A DNA stretch of 64,000 bases. Origin: Emydura subglobosa (lineage: Eukaryota; Chordata; Testudines; Chelidae). The translations under genes and the position numbers were made by a program. The notes beneath the pieces were generated by a model. It was not told the origin of the DNA and made no database searches. It saw only the letters and a program-made list of their open reading frames with translations. The stretch spans positions 7,976,844-8,040,843 of the forward strand of contig ML679960.1 in assembly GCA_007922225.1 (NCBI GenBank), written 5' to 3'. Position 1 is the first letter of the stretch. Each line of letters starts with the position of its first letter. Positions 12,896 through 23,723 of this stretch are shown here, one piece after another.

Positions 12896-13710
12896 CAGTG
12901 GTGTACCGAGGTGGGGCTGAGGGGGCCCAGGCCCCCGGGCACTGGCTTGCAAGGGGGTGCCAGGCTGGCCCTTCACACGCGCAGGAGGCTCTGAAGGGTG
13001 CAGAGCCTCCTGCGCCCCCCAGCCTCTGTGCAGGGCTGTCCCGGAGCACACTTACCCTCCGCTCCAGCCCCACAGCCTGGTGCCGACTCAGATGGGGCGG
13101 CCTCTCCCCCCGGCCTGGGGGGCAAGGGAGCCGGGCAGGCTGCAGAAGCAGAAGCAGATGCCCCTCAGCCTCATGTGCCCTCCCCCCCCACCCACTGTGA
13201 AGGGCCAACCTGGGCCCCCCCAGGCTGGGGGGGGGGGTGAGTCTGCCCCATCTGAGCCGGCGCCGAGCTGTGGGGCTGGAGCAGTGGGTAAGTGCGGGGG
13301 GGCGGGCGGGTGAGGTGCAGGGCCTGCCCTTCATGACGGGCGGAGGGCACACGAGGCTGAGGGGCAGCTGCTCCTGCTTCCGCTCCTGCGCCCCACGTGC
13401 ATCGTGAAGGGCCAGCCCAGTCCCCCTCCCCAGGCTGAGGGTGAGGCCACCCCATTCAAGCTGGTGCTGGGCTGTGTGGGGTGCCGTTGCAGTAGAAGAG
13501 GCGGGCGCCGCATGGCTAGTAAGTGTGGGGAGGAGGGAGGCAGTGGAGCCAACCTACATTTGCACCCCTGCCCCTCAGGTACAGTCCTCCCTCCCCGGGG
13601 CAGTTGGAGGTGGCGTCGGGACCCCTCCTTCCCTGAATGGGAGGGTGTGAGGCAGGTGGCACAAATGTAGGCTTGGTCCCCGGGCACCGGAGACCCTTGA
13701 TACACCACCA
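12896..13710. mobile_element. GC-rich non-autonomous hAT with perfect 8-bp target duplication
   Basis: The direct repeat TTAAAAAT flanks the element exactly (12888-12895 and 13711-13718). The left end CAGTGGTGTACCGAGG and the reverse-complemented right end TGGTGGTGTATCAAGG are imperfect terminal inverted repeats of hAT type. The 815-bp body is extremely GC-rich compared with the surrounding intron. It contains long internal inverted repeats: about 13046-13110 with 13233-13297, and about 13145-13185 with 13345-13385. Long open frames on both strands (up to 154 codons) are explained by the scarcity of AT-rich stop codons; none resembles a transposase. Confidence 0.85.
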
Positions 13711-13890
13711 TTAAAAATGCTCCAAGTCCAAAGGAATGGCTTCGTTTCGGAGTGAAGAAAACATTTTTTGTTCAACCAGAAACTAAATTTTTCTGACATT
13801 TTAGATTTACCCAAAATTCCAAATTGAATTTTTTTTTTAGTGTTTCGGAACTGACAGCAAACTGAAAAATCAGTTTTTCTGAGTTTTATT

Positions 13891-16380
13891 TCCATATTCC
13901 CACTGACTTCCTGTGTGGCTTTGAAAAAGATACTTCAGTTCCTATGACTCCATTGCCACATCTGTAATATGAGAATAACTAATATTTAATTACTAATGCA
14001 GTTATTGTGAGGCTTATTATTTAGTAAATGTTTGTTCAGTGCTATAATTCTTCTAAGCAATACTGGGCAGTTTTTTTCTGGATTCTTAATTAGGCAAAAC
14101 TCCCATCAGCATGAAGAGGAAGGAGTGAGAAAAATTGATAAAGGACTTAGGAATCTGTTCCATTATTAGAAAGATAACATTCTTAAAAAAACAGATGATG
14201 GGACCATTTTAGAAGAAAATATTGCATTGTCTGATACTTCCACAAAAAGCTATAGGGAAAATAGGACAACTAACAGAACCAAATATTACTAGCTTCAAAT
14301 GAATCAGCAGTAACTAACAAACCATTCAACTGTTCTTCACACTGAGTCCACATCCTGAAATCTTTAATTAGGTTTCACTTAGGCCCTGCTCCTGCGGTGA
14401 TCTCCTTTGAAGCACTCTTCAAAGGAACCAAACCTTCTATTATCCTCTATAAGAAGTCAGACTAAGAACTTCAGAAATTAGACCAAACTGAGAACACTTA
14501 ATCATTTTACTATAAGGAAAAATGTAAATATATAGCAAAATAGTTGTGCAATAGTGATAATTTCCCACAATTGGCATATATTAAGAAAAGGTAACTCATA
14601 AATGCCACATTCTGACATCTACATATGCATAGTAGCATTTAAAAAAAAAATCACATCTGAACTATGTATCATTTGATCCATGCTTTAAAATTCAAAAATA
14701 GATAAATAACTCTTCTGAATACCATTTAGTAGTTAAAATCCTATAAACAGAAAATATCTAACCATGATAACGCTTTCATGAATCCAGACTGCTCCCTCAG
14801 AAGACTGGATCAAAAACGTTCTGAGAACATTTCTTCTAATTAGGAGGAGGAAACGAGGAACCTTTGTAATTCCAGTGATATGGATATTCAGTTACATTAA
14901 AATATTTTCATTAACAAAATAAAATAATTTTAAAAGTGTGGAAGATACCATCTGACAACAGGTCGTGTATCCAACAGATCAGAAAGACAGCCACATTTAT
15001 GATCACTCTGCCTACTAAATAAAATATTACCTAATTTAACCATGAAAATATCTTTGTTTGTTATATAATCTTAAATACATTCAAAGTCAAAGTGAAACTA
15101 GTGGGGTTAGGAGACCATGTAGATCAAAATCACATAAAACCTTCACCAAGTTTCATGCAAAAAGATACATGTAATTATTGATGCAGTGAGTATGTATTTG
15201 TAGTTACAATAACGTTTGTAATGGTTTATGGTTGGGTATTTTTTTTAATTCAGACTCAAGGTATATACTCACCTCTCATTTGTCATGCAATTTCAATGGA
15301 GGATAAGTGCAGTTTTACTGTAAAAAAGGACTCTGGGCATACACACAATTCACATGAATGCTTGCATTACATTTCTTCAGTAGACTCTATAAAACTATGG
15401 AGTATAGATATATACAATTATATGCAACAAGGAAAAGGATTACAAATACTTAATGGAACCTTAGCACAAGCTAATCATAGGAGAACTATATATATTTGGT
15501 ATGAACAAGAACCCACAAGTTCAGGTACTTATGCAAATTTTATCTGAATTAACCTGAACTCTTGGGATTCAGCTATTCTCTCATGAGAACAGATTATTTC
15601 ATAAAATTTCTGATGCTAACAGCTTTTGCTCAGGATGCAAATACGAAAACAGGCATACAGCAACCCTGTGCTTCAGGTCCCAGCCAGAACAAGGAAGTAT
15701 GTGAAAATTACTTATATAATACCATTAAATATTTTGTACCACAACTAGCACATGGGGCTTCAATCCTTAAATGGAGTCTCTAGGTGCTACTTCAAATAAG
15801 AGGGCCAGATTAGGAATTGGTATGCAACATAATCAACATAATATGTGGGGGGAGGTGCCCCCTTACTATTTTGCACCAGCTATCTGTACCACTTCTTCGA
15901 TGCATTGTCATGGAAAGCATTCACATATACATAGAAAATAATGGGAGGTGGGGAGAAATCAAACTTTCCAAAATGGTTCAGTGCAAGTTTTCTGTGAAGA
16001 TTATGGGAGAACTCCTTCATTTTCTCTGAAAGGGTGTATCCAACCCTAGTGTAAAATAGGCCCTCTCTGTTTTAGGAATTTTTTTTTTTTTTAAAGGAGA
16101 AAACTATTTCCTTAGCTAAGGAGTTCCTGACCTGTGGTGAGAAGAAGCGACATGAAAATAAAAACACTTTGGTAAGACTTAATTGTTGACTTTCAAATAC
16201 ATGTTATTTCACAGGCAATTTGGCAAATTTTGTATAAGAATTGCCTCATAAATAAAAATAGATAATTTCTACTTCTCATAGCAAACATACTTTGAAAAAT
16301 GCTATATTTAAAAGTTATCATTACAACATTCTCTATATTTCTTGCCTGGAGAGTTATATAGTAGCGGAATCACCACTTAC
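13891..16380. other. AT-rich intronic sequence
   Basis: No repeat terminus or coding segment was recognised. The last bases are the exon 52 donor on the minus strand. Frames of 60-108 codons at 15.2-16.0 kb are low-complexity, without similarity to a known family. Confidence 0.5.
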
Positions 16381-16498
16381 TGCAATCAGTAATGATTGTT
16401 CTGGCCTCTTGATTGCTGGTCTTGTTTTTTAGATTCTGTGCTGCAGTTATTAACTCCTCCAATTGGGGACGCCTTTGCTCCAATTCCTGTAGAGCAGC
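16381..16498 (-). CDS. DMD: Dystrophin coding exon, equivalent to human exon 52
   Basis: This is the next coding exon, 46.8 kb downstream in the transcript. The acceptor AG is at 16499-16500, after a T-rich tract. The donor GTAAGT begins at 16380. The length is 118 bp, the same as I recall for human exon 52: 39 codons plus one base. The start phase (0) matches the end phase of the preceding exon. The peptide begins AALQELEQRRPQLEELITAA and continues with QNLKNKTSNQEARTIITD, the helical heptad sequence of spectrin-like repeat 20. The final full codon is TGC (Cys), where human has CGA (Arg). The 236-bp and 118-bp exons join in frame with no stop codon. No frameshift or splice damage is visible. 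Confidence 0.97.
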
Positions 16499-16559
16499 CT
16501 AGTTATACAAAAAAGTACACACATAAAATTGAGAGTAGCTCCAAGCCACTTATAGTTGT

Positions 16560-18440
16560 ATTTCACTGTCATAGGAATACTAGACTATATCAGATTTGAC
16601 TAGACTAGGGGTTCTGTCTGGTCCAGTAGCCTCTTATGGATGTTTCAATGGAATGAGTCACCCCATATACTAGAATATTATGCAATTACATGCCGCAAGA
16701 GGGAATTTTCTTCCTTAGCACAGGCAACTGGTGATTGCATATTTTTTTTTATCCTAAAGCGTGAGCCTTTATGTATTTTTATCTTAATTATTCTTAACTG
16801 AGGATAATGATATTCTCATTATTCATATAGATGTCTACTCTTTTTTGTGAATTCCACTAAACTCTTTGGGTAAAATTTTCAAAAGTGATTAAGGAGCCAA
16901 AGTCCCATTGAAAAGGTTACTCTTTGGCTCCGTAACATCTATAGCAGTGAGTTTTATGGATAGCTAGCATGAGTTACACAGGGGTTCTTTTATGTTGGAA
17001 TTTGCAGTGGAAAGGGGTATGGAGATGGAAGTGGATCTACTACTAACTAGATTTACAAGGTTTTTTTCCCCCAAAGAGGACAAAAGTTGAAGGAGCCTTG
17101 TGCTACTTACTACCTGCTGCCTGAGGCAACAGTATCATCACAGTTGCTCTGTTAATCCCCCATAGGCTGCCCAAGAAGATGTGAGGAGGAAATGATCACT
17201 TCCAGCCACTAGGCCTCATGGAGTTACCCTCCACCAAGAGTGTGGAGTCTTAACTGATGTGGAACACTGATCTTATCCCTGCGTGAGCAGCATATCGAGA
17301 GAGATTTAAAAGAAAACTTGAAGGGCAATATTTTGTGCAAGTCTGATTTAAAGCAGAAAAAACTCTTTGCTACGTGAAATAAGTAAACTCTGGTTAAAAA
17401 AAAAAACAAAAAAACCAAGCAATATTGTTGCTGCACTTTACATAAGAAAAAAAATCCAGTATTATTCATAATAACCCCTAAAGGAAGGGCCTACAGAATG
17501 TAATAGAAAGTGGTAATTATTCTCTAGATATTTTTGAACCAGCCAATAGAATTTTGTAGAGACTTACATCCCTGCTATAAAGCTATAGAAAGGATAACAT
17601 TTTGTATAATTGCTACTTTTTACAATAATTTGCAGTTTAACCCTTTTAAATTTCTATTGGGCTTCATTCTTATTAATTTGCATAGGACTGCTGTATAAGG
17701 GTAAAACCTTTAGTAAAAAAAAAACAAAAAACCAACAAAAAAAAATTTGCTTCATATTTTAGGGGGCTATTCAACAGAAATGTTATGTGATCTTTATGAA
17801 CACTTAAAACCAATCTAAGAATGCTGATGTCTTACAATGATTTGTCAATCTTGATACCTTACAACTAATGTCACAAAAAGGTACCTGGTAGTTGTGATCA
17901 TTTATAGAGGCCTCAAGCACACATGTAAAACCCTGAAAGTTATACCTTGAGAACCAAAAGTGGTTCTGCAGTCTAGAATTGTTCCCGGAAATGGAAAACA
18001 GCTATCATAACAGGCTATTGCAATTTCCATATTGTGACAGAAGGGGAGCTGGAACATAACAGTGTTATGAATACTGATATTCATTTTATGAAATTTTATT
18101 AAAATTGCATGTGGCCAGGTCTGTGGCAGGAAGTATTATATAATGGGTTTTAAAAAAATCCTGATGACTTGGTTGATTACTAGATCACTGTGGGAAGAAT
18201 AAACAGTAAGGCAACACACAGCAGCTTCCCAGATCAGAGCACCCAAGCATATGCTTCAAAGACCCTGTTAGTTTCAAGGATCTTACCTTCTGTCTCCAAG
18301 GAAGATGCAAACTTGTTTTGCCAGGTTTGGCGAACTTTGAAATCAAAATGGCTATAAACAGTTTAAAAGTTATTTGATCCCTGAGAAGGGGAGTTGAGTT
18401 GTCAGAGGCTATCCAGGCTATTGTCTAACAAGGAACTCTA
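16560..18440. other. Intronic stretch, mostly unannotated
   Basis: A sequence near 16872-16945 (AAAATTTTCAAAAGTGATTA ... TTTGGCTCCGTAAC) resembles a palindromic miniature element of the kind at 53.5 kb, but the right terminus is poor. The rest shows no features. Confidence 0.4.
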
Positions 18441-18560
18441 GCAAGAAGACAAGCTGACACAGATAAGAGCGCTTTTTCGCTCAAAAGTGTGTACCTCCAC
18501 CAACAGAAGTTAGTGCAATAAAATATATTGCCTCAACTACCTCATCTCATTTATAGGTAA
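18440..18560 (+). mobile_element. Penelope-like element 3' tail, decayed
   Basis: CCACCAACAGAAGTTAGTGC, then AATAAAATATATTGCCTCAA and CTACCTCATCTC, corresponds to the tail at 26.39 kb (CATCAACAGAAGTTGGTCTAA...) and 32.66 kb. Upstream is CAGATAAGAGCG-CTTTTT-CGCTC-AAAAG, which lines up with the hammerhead-like core at 26337. It is a 5'-truncated fragment without coding sequence. Confidence 0.7.
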
Positions 18561-19560
18561 TTCATTTTTCTAGAATTCCCATGTGGAAAATAGTTAGATA
18601 CTTAGTAAGCTAGACATGCATAGTGACAGGTTTATTGTTTTTACCATTTTTTCTGGAATGTTTTCTTTCTAAATAAATGATACTTTGCTTTTAGAAATGT
18701 ATTAGGTCACTGCTTAGCATTGTAATTGTCCCTGAGAGAACAGAACTGCAGATTCTTAGCTTAAGTCAGATCTGCTGAGGCAATCTTTCATGGTTAATAC
18801 CAGGGGACTGCATCCCAAGGCCTGGTCTAAGAGTAGGAGAATTGTGTGACTACATCCCCAGCTCAGGTGACAGCTAGAGGCCTAACAATTGACAAAATCA
18901 GGTGGGGGTGAGACGTGCAGCTCACTCAGTAATATATGTCAAAAGCAAAATACCTGGTGCTGGGTTTTGTTCAGTTCAAATACCTACACATCTCTTCAGT
19001 AATTAATTAATTCTTTAAACTAAATCACATATCTATATAATGAAGCTTCAAGAATATACCATCTAGGATTTTTGCCTTTTGCTACCGTATTGGAGGATCT
19101 TTTACAATCTATTGACTTTGGCAGCCTACATTCATGCCCATGTGTTTGGATGGCATTATGTCCATTCCTTCGTTGGTTAGATTGTTTACTGGGGCACAGA
19201 GGCCAACTAAAGGTTGGTTAAAATGGGCAGTTTACATAATTCCGAGTGCCATTTCTTTGACAAGAAGCCTTTTCTCTGTGACAGCACTCAAGCATATGGT
19301 ATCACAATGGACTTTATTTCTTAACACCTCTCTCTATATATAATTATGTGCTTCTGAAGCAGTGGTTCAGTCTGGAAGAGCTGGAGAGCGCAAGCAATAA
19401 ATGAAGTGTTAAATAATCCCAAAAAATAATCAGTGTTGTGTTCTGATGTTGTATATCAATGTTTGCATCACACACATCACCAATATGGGCTATGTAGAGG
19501 GAACATCACAAAACAGACACCATCATGTAGCAATCCAGCTTCATCCAATTAAATATCCTC
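18561..19560. other. Intronic stretch without recognised features
   Basis: Nothing beyond chance ORFs was seen. CAGTGGTTCAGTCTGG near 19364 resembles a hAT end, but no partner or target duplication was found. Confidence 0.4.
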
Positions 19561-19579
19561 TCGCTATCCTTGCTTCTCT

Positions 19580-20240
19580 TGCCTTTTGAAAGTCTTGGAT
19601 GGGGCACCCTCAGCCTGAGGGGCTCCGGACTGACCTTCATGACATGCAGGGGGCACAGGAGGCCCCCCCTTTGGTATGCCACTGTATGCTGGACCATTTC
19701 CCATTCTCCCACACTGCCCCCTCATCAACGGAAGCAGCATCCTGTGGAGGGGGTCCTGTGGGCCTATTTCCCACTGTCCCCCATTGCCTCTGCTGTGGGG
19801 GTGGGGTGGGTGGGAGCCCCACAGGGGAAGGAGGGCGTAATGGGCTCTGGTCCCCGTGGCTCCCTCATTGCACCCAGCGCGGAGGATGCTTCCTACTGCA
19901 GCAGGAGCCCTTGGCTGCTGGTGTAGTGCCAATAACTAGGACCTATCGGATTTGGGGACATAGGTCTGGAACCGTCTCAAATTCTGATAGGTGCTAGTGA
20001 TTGATACTACCCTACAGTCGGTGCGGCTGCAGGGGTCTGACCGCCTGCGATAGTGGGGAGCGGCTCCTCCTCCGAGGCTCTGGTTGACACCCCTCCACCA
20101 AGATCAGGGCCCTTGGCCAGCGCCCCCCCAGGCCAGGGCCCAGGGGCATGCCCCCTGCCCAGCCCTTCCCTTCTTCTCTCACTTTGGTTGAAAGCAGGGG
20201 ACAGTAAGCTCAGAGGACTCAATGAGAGCTGCATGCAGGA
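19580..20240. repeat. GC-rich repeat-like segment
   Basis: The composition jumps from AT-rich to GC-rich and back. Words such as CTTCATGACATGCAGGGGGC and CTCAGCCTGAGGGG are similar to words inside the GC-rich hAT at 12.9-13.7 kb (CTTCATGACGGGCGGAGGGC, GAGGCTGAGGGGC), which suggests related cargo. The overlapping ORFs of up to 132 codons are composition artefacts. Ends and class are not defined. Confidence 0.4.
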
Positions 20241-20289
20241 TAATTAAAAGCAGCATATATCTCCAAATCCAGAGATTAAGTACCACTGC

Positions 20290-23040
20290 CTTAAAGTTGT
20301 CCACACAAAAAGAAAGAAATCCATGTAGCATTTATACACATTTTTGGTTGCAAGCAAAAAGCAAGACAGGTTATACTGCAGGGGGCTCCAGATGAACTCT
20401 AAAATAATGTTGAATACAAAAAATACAGTCAATGAAATTTAAGCATGTATTTAAGTGCTGTCTGATGGACCTTGTGTTTTCCTAAATCAGAGCCTTTGAG
20501 AATGTTGGCACTGTCTCTCTTTCTAGCATGTTTTGGTGGGATACAGTGATCTGGGCCTTTGTTTGAGCAAGTCTTTCTCCCCGTCACTGAATAATGTTCC
20601 TCCAAATGTATTAGCCTGTATTTTTCCAAGGACCCAGAGAGAGATCCTGAAGTCCTGACACCAGTATGATACATGATTCTGCAGATTCTGGGGCCTATCA
20701 TGTGACAGTAGTATAAAATCACAGGAAGTGTCCCTTTTCTGACTCTGAGAACTTTCTCAAAATAAGGAGTAAAGTATTATCCTTTAAGCTACATTCCCCT
20801 CTCTCTCTGCTTCAGTGTGGAGATTCTGCCTAGCACTACCTTCAGCCACCTCCTGTCTAACTTCCTGACAAAATTTTAAAAAACCCAATACATGTACCTT
20901 TTCAAGGATCAACCCCCAGTTCTTTGTGCAGTGACAGGAAAGGTGTGTGCGTGCACATGTGCAAATGTCATTCCATCCACAAAATGATCTGAAGGAAACT
21001 CCACGAACTGAGACAACCTTACAGTTTTCCCCTCAGTTTTGCTCTACACTTGAGGATTTTTTCATGAAATGTTGCAATCTGACTCAAAGCCTTCCACGAT
21101 TAATTTATTCTAAGATGCTCCATCTGATTTAGATAAGACCTGTTGTATACTAAAAAATAGAAACACGCCCACTCGGATTTTTTTTTAATAGAAATGATGA
21201 TAAGTGCCAGTGAGTAAATGCAACAGTCAGAACAGCTGAGACAAATAATTAGAGAAGGATGTAAACCTGAGCAGCAGTAGCTCCATCAGAACCTTTAGGA
21301 ATCTTTAACAAGAAGGAATATAGCAGAAACCTGGACTTCAGCTTAGCTAATGTGGAACATTACAAAACTCATGTGACTGGGTGAATAGACTCTCTCTCTC
21401 TCTTTTTTCCCCCTACCCTTTCCACCTGCTTTGAAAGAAGTGTTGGGTGTGGGGATAGGTGGGAGACCTCTAAACATTAGTTTAAGATGGAAAATTGTTG
21501 TTCAGACAATTTTCAATTGTCTTCTGACATTATACAACCTTCAGAAATCTAAATCAGGGGCAAAAGGTGTTTTGAAATGTTCAAAGGAACTCTTCAAACC
21601 CAGGGCATAGGTAAATAATATAGTACATATAATAGTATATAATATAAGTATATAATACAATATAATAAAACTGGATCCCGAAGTGAAACTAAGCAATCTG
21701 AACACACACAAAAACGTATAATTGAATTAATTACTTCATTTCAAACATTCAAATATATTGTTACAATATCTGAGACAAGTGAAATTCATTAATAGTGTCA
21801 TCCTGACGGTGGCAGCAGGTGCAACTGACCATAAACTGCTACCTCGAAATGTTAACAAAACAAAACAAATGCCCTTCATTATTAAAAATGGAAATACCAT
21901 AAAAGTAAAATTGCTTGTGTCAGGATTCTCAAAGCAAATTAAATGAAATAGAAATCAGTCCAGTACTTAGAAACTGACAAAAAGTTTTGACGCCTTCCCT
22001 GGCACAAACAAGGAATCCAGCTGTTCACTGATAGCGATAGATTTTGCATTTCTATATTTCCTAACACACGGAACCTTGCTCATTTAATTCTTCCACACTC
22101 TCCATTCACCCAGTCAACACACACTATTTAGAATGTATTTTGCAAAACTATGTAAACTATATTTTTAACTCTGAATATGAAAAGTTTAGCTCGTAGTGTA
22201 ACCTCCTGGCAGCAGAATGGAGTTTGCAAATGCTTAAATGCATATGACTGTTTGTACACCACCTAGCACAACAGGATTTTTAGTTTGTCTCTAAGAGCTT
22301 CTACAACATAAATGCAATATATTAAAATGAATTTGAATGGTTTGATATTGATTTCATGTATAATTTGATACCTAATGATTAAACAAATCTGTGTTAATCC
22401 AGAACAAAGGTATGATTTTATGTTGTCTAATATCGCATCATTTAACATATTGCCAACTGAAGGAGAGGCATGTGGCATAGAAAGGGTTACGTGACTCAAT
22501 TTAATCAGTGAAAATTACAGATAAGGACTGAAATGTATCTGTGTGAGGTGTACAGAAGGTAATCTGACCCTTTAAATTGTGATGAAACAAATTTTTTGTT
22601 ATCTTCATTGCTGCTTCCTGTTACAATCCTGACGGTCTCTGTGTTTCTCACAATTTATAGTCTTGAACCTACAAAGCCATACTGATGTGATCTGTTCTAC
22701 TGAGCTAAGCAGAACTACTTGCAGATTGGGCCCTATATTTGAAAACAAATATTGTTAAGATGGAGTAACATAGTGGTCAATCAGGCTATTGATTTCTAAG
22801 GCTGCAGAACTGGGCATCACACTTGAAAGCTCTCTTTTCAAAAAAGCTTTTTTTATGAAGTTAAGCATAAGTAGCCTGTGGCAACACCACAATACTGGAG
22901 AGATGTGATTCAAAGATCAAATATCTCTGTTTTGTTAAAAAGTAGCACTACTGACTTTTAACAAATTTTCCACATTTGTGGGCAGTGATTGCTCAAAAGA
23001 GAAATCCAATTTTCAGGCCCCTAACTTTTATGGTTTCTTT
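20290..23040. other. AT-rich intronic stretch
   Basis: Contains a short CT run near 21391-21402 and TATAATA-rich sequence near 21620-21665. No exon, SINE or transposon terminus was supported. Confidence 0.5.
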
Positions 23041-23044
23041 ACAC

Positions 23045-23165
23045 AAAAGGGTGGTTGAAATATGGAACAAATGGCTAAAGTCAGCAACTGAAGCAAGTAG
23101 TGTAAATCAGCTGAAGAAGGAATCGAAAAAAAAAATCTGAAAGGGAGAAATTTGGTGAATGTAAG
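23045..23165 (+). mobile_element. Short CR1/L2 LINE fragment
   Basis: GGGTGGTTGAAATATGGAAC, then AAATGGCTAAAGTCAGCAAC, reads as a decayed version of the conserved LINE C-terminus (RVVE-WN-LP-EV). It is a short relic; the assignment rests on pattern memory only. Confidence 0.45.
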
Positions 23166-23612
23166 CAACAGCTGGATTTGTGGCAATTAAAACAATGCTC
23201 TTAAAAAGTTCACTGTGTTTATAATGATTTGACCCTAATAAACTACATGCTATACACTTTTCATCCAAGCCTTATATGTTGAAATTTATATGAAATAAAT
23301 TGTGTGACTTCTGAAATCTATCCTCCTTCAGCTATGATTCTGGTTTGTCTTTATGGCAGCATTATTAATTAAAGTATTTGTTTACATAGTGATACTGGTG
23401 GCACAAGTCTGAAGCATTTATCTTGCCATTGCTATAGCTAATTACCAGTTGAGTCAGAAAAGAATTTTTCCCACATTGCAAATGTGATTTTCTTTACTCA
23501 GCGCTGGACATCAAAACAGTTAACTGATTAACTAGACAGAGCCGAAGATTGTTGGCTTTACCATGTTTTACTTGGTTGTGATTGATTCTGAGGTTTTCTT
23601 TACAGAGATTAT

Positions 23613-23723
23613 GGGCCTGGTTTCACCACTGTGTTATGCCAGCTTTACGGTGATATAACTTTACTGGAATCAATAGAATTACAATGGCATAAAACTGAAT
23701 TAATATACGGGTGAAGCAGACCC
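23613..23723. repeat. 111-bp miniature inverted-repeat element
   Basis: The ends are GGGCCTGGTTTCACC and GGGTGAAGCAGACCC, imperfect inverted repeats, around an AT-rich middle. This is similar in style to the GGGCCTGATCC hairpin at 56.35 kb. No convincing target duplication was seen. Confidence 0.6.

Larger units (their letters stand above)
12150..13890. mobile_element. Composite MITE/SINE repeat interrupted by a GC-rich hAT
   Basis: Flanking pieces have AAAATTTTT/GAAAAA-rich sequence (12175-12290 and 13735-13880). Between them at 12575-12892 is a tRNA-like head and a tail that is shared with the repeat at 30646..31055: TCTAGCCCTTCATTTCTTTT here, TCTAACCCTTCATTTCCTTT there. The downstream part also matches (CGGAACTGACAGCAAACTGA here, CAGAACTGGCAGTGAACTGA there). 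The shared order on both sides of the GC-rich insertion shows that the host repeat was one unit before the insertion. A 20-base A run lies at 12271-12290. Outer ends are approximate. Confidence 0.6.
1..16380 (-). other. DMD: 5' part of dystrophin intron 52
   Basis: The intron starts with the GTAAGTGG donor of exon 52 and runs off the low end of the window; exon 53 is not included. It contains LINE/CR1 relics at 1.15, 3.94-5.23 and 7.3-8.6 kb, two hAT insertions with target duplications, and a SINE/MITE composite. The remaining sequence is AT-rich with only short ORFs. Confidence 0.92.

Noticed and set aside
12888..13895. Long overlapping ORFs on both strands (up to 154 codons)
   Set aside because: They coincide exactly with the GC-rich hAT insertion, where stop codons are rare. 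Several frames are open at once, and the products are proline/glycine/alanine-rich with no domain.
15221..16029. Series of 70-108 codon ORFs near exon 52
   Set aside because: The frames differ, none has a recognised family or splice structure, and the dystrophin reading is on the other strand.
16396..16599. 67-codon plus-strand ORF over exon 52
   Set aside because: It is the antisense shadow of the dystrophin exon.
19564..20247. Overlapping ORFs of 60-132 codons
   Set aside because: The same GC-composition effect applies: both strands are open in several frames, and there is no splice-site or family support.
19364..20293. Possible hAT from CAGTGGTTCAG to TACCACTG
   Set aside because: Terminal similarity is short and the flanking 8-mers (CTTCTGAA-like and CCTTAAAG) do not match, so a single element is not supported.
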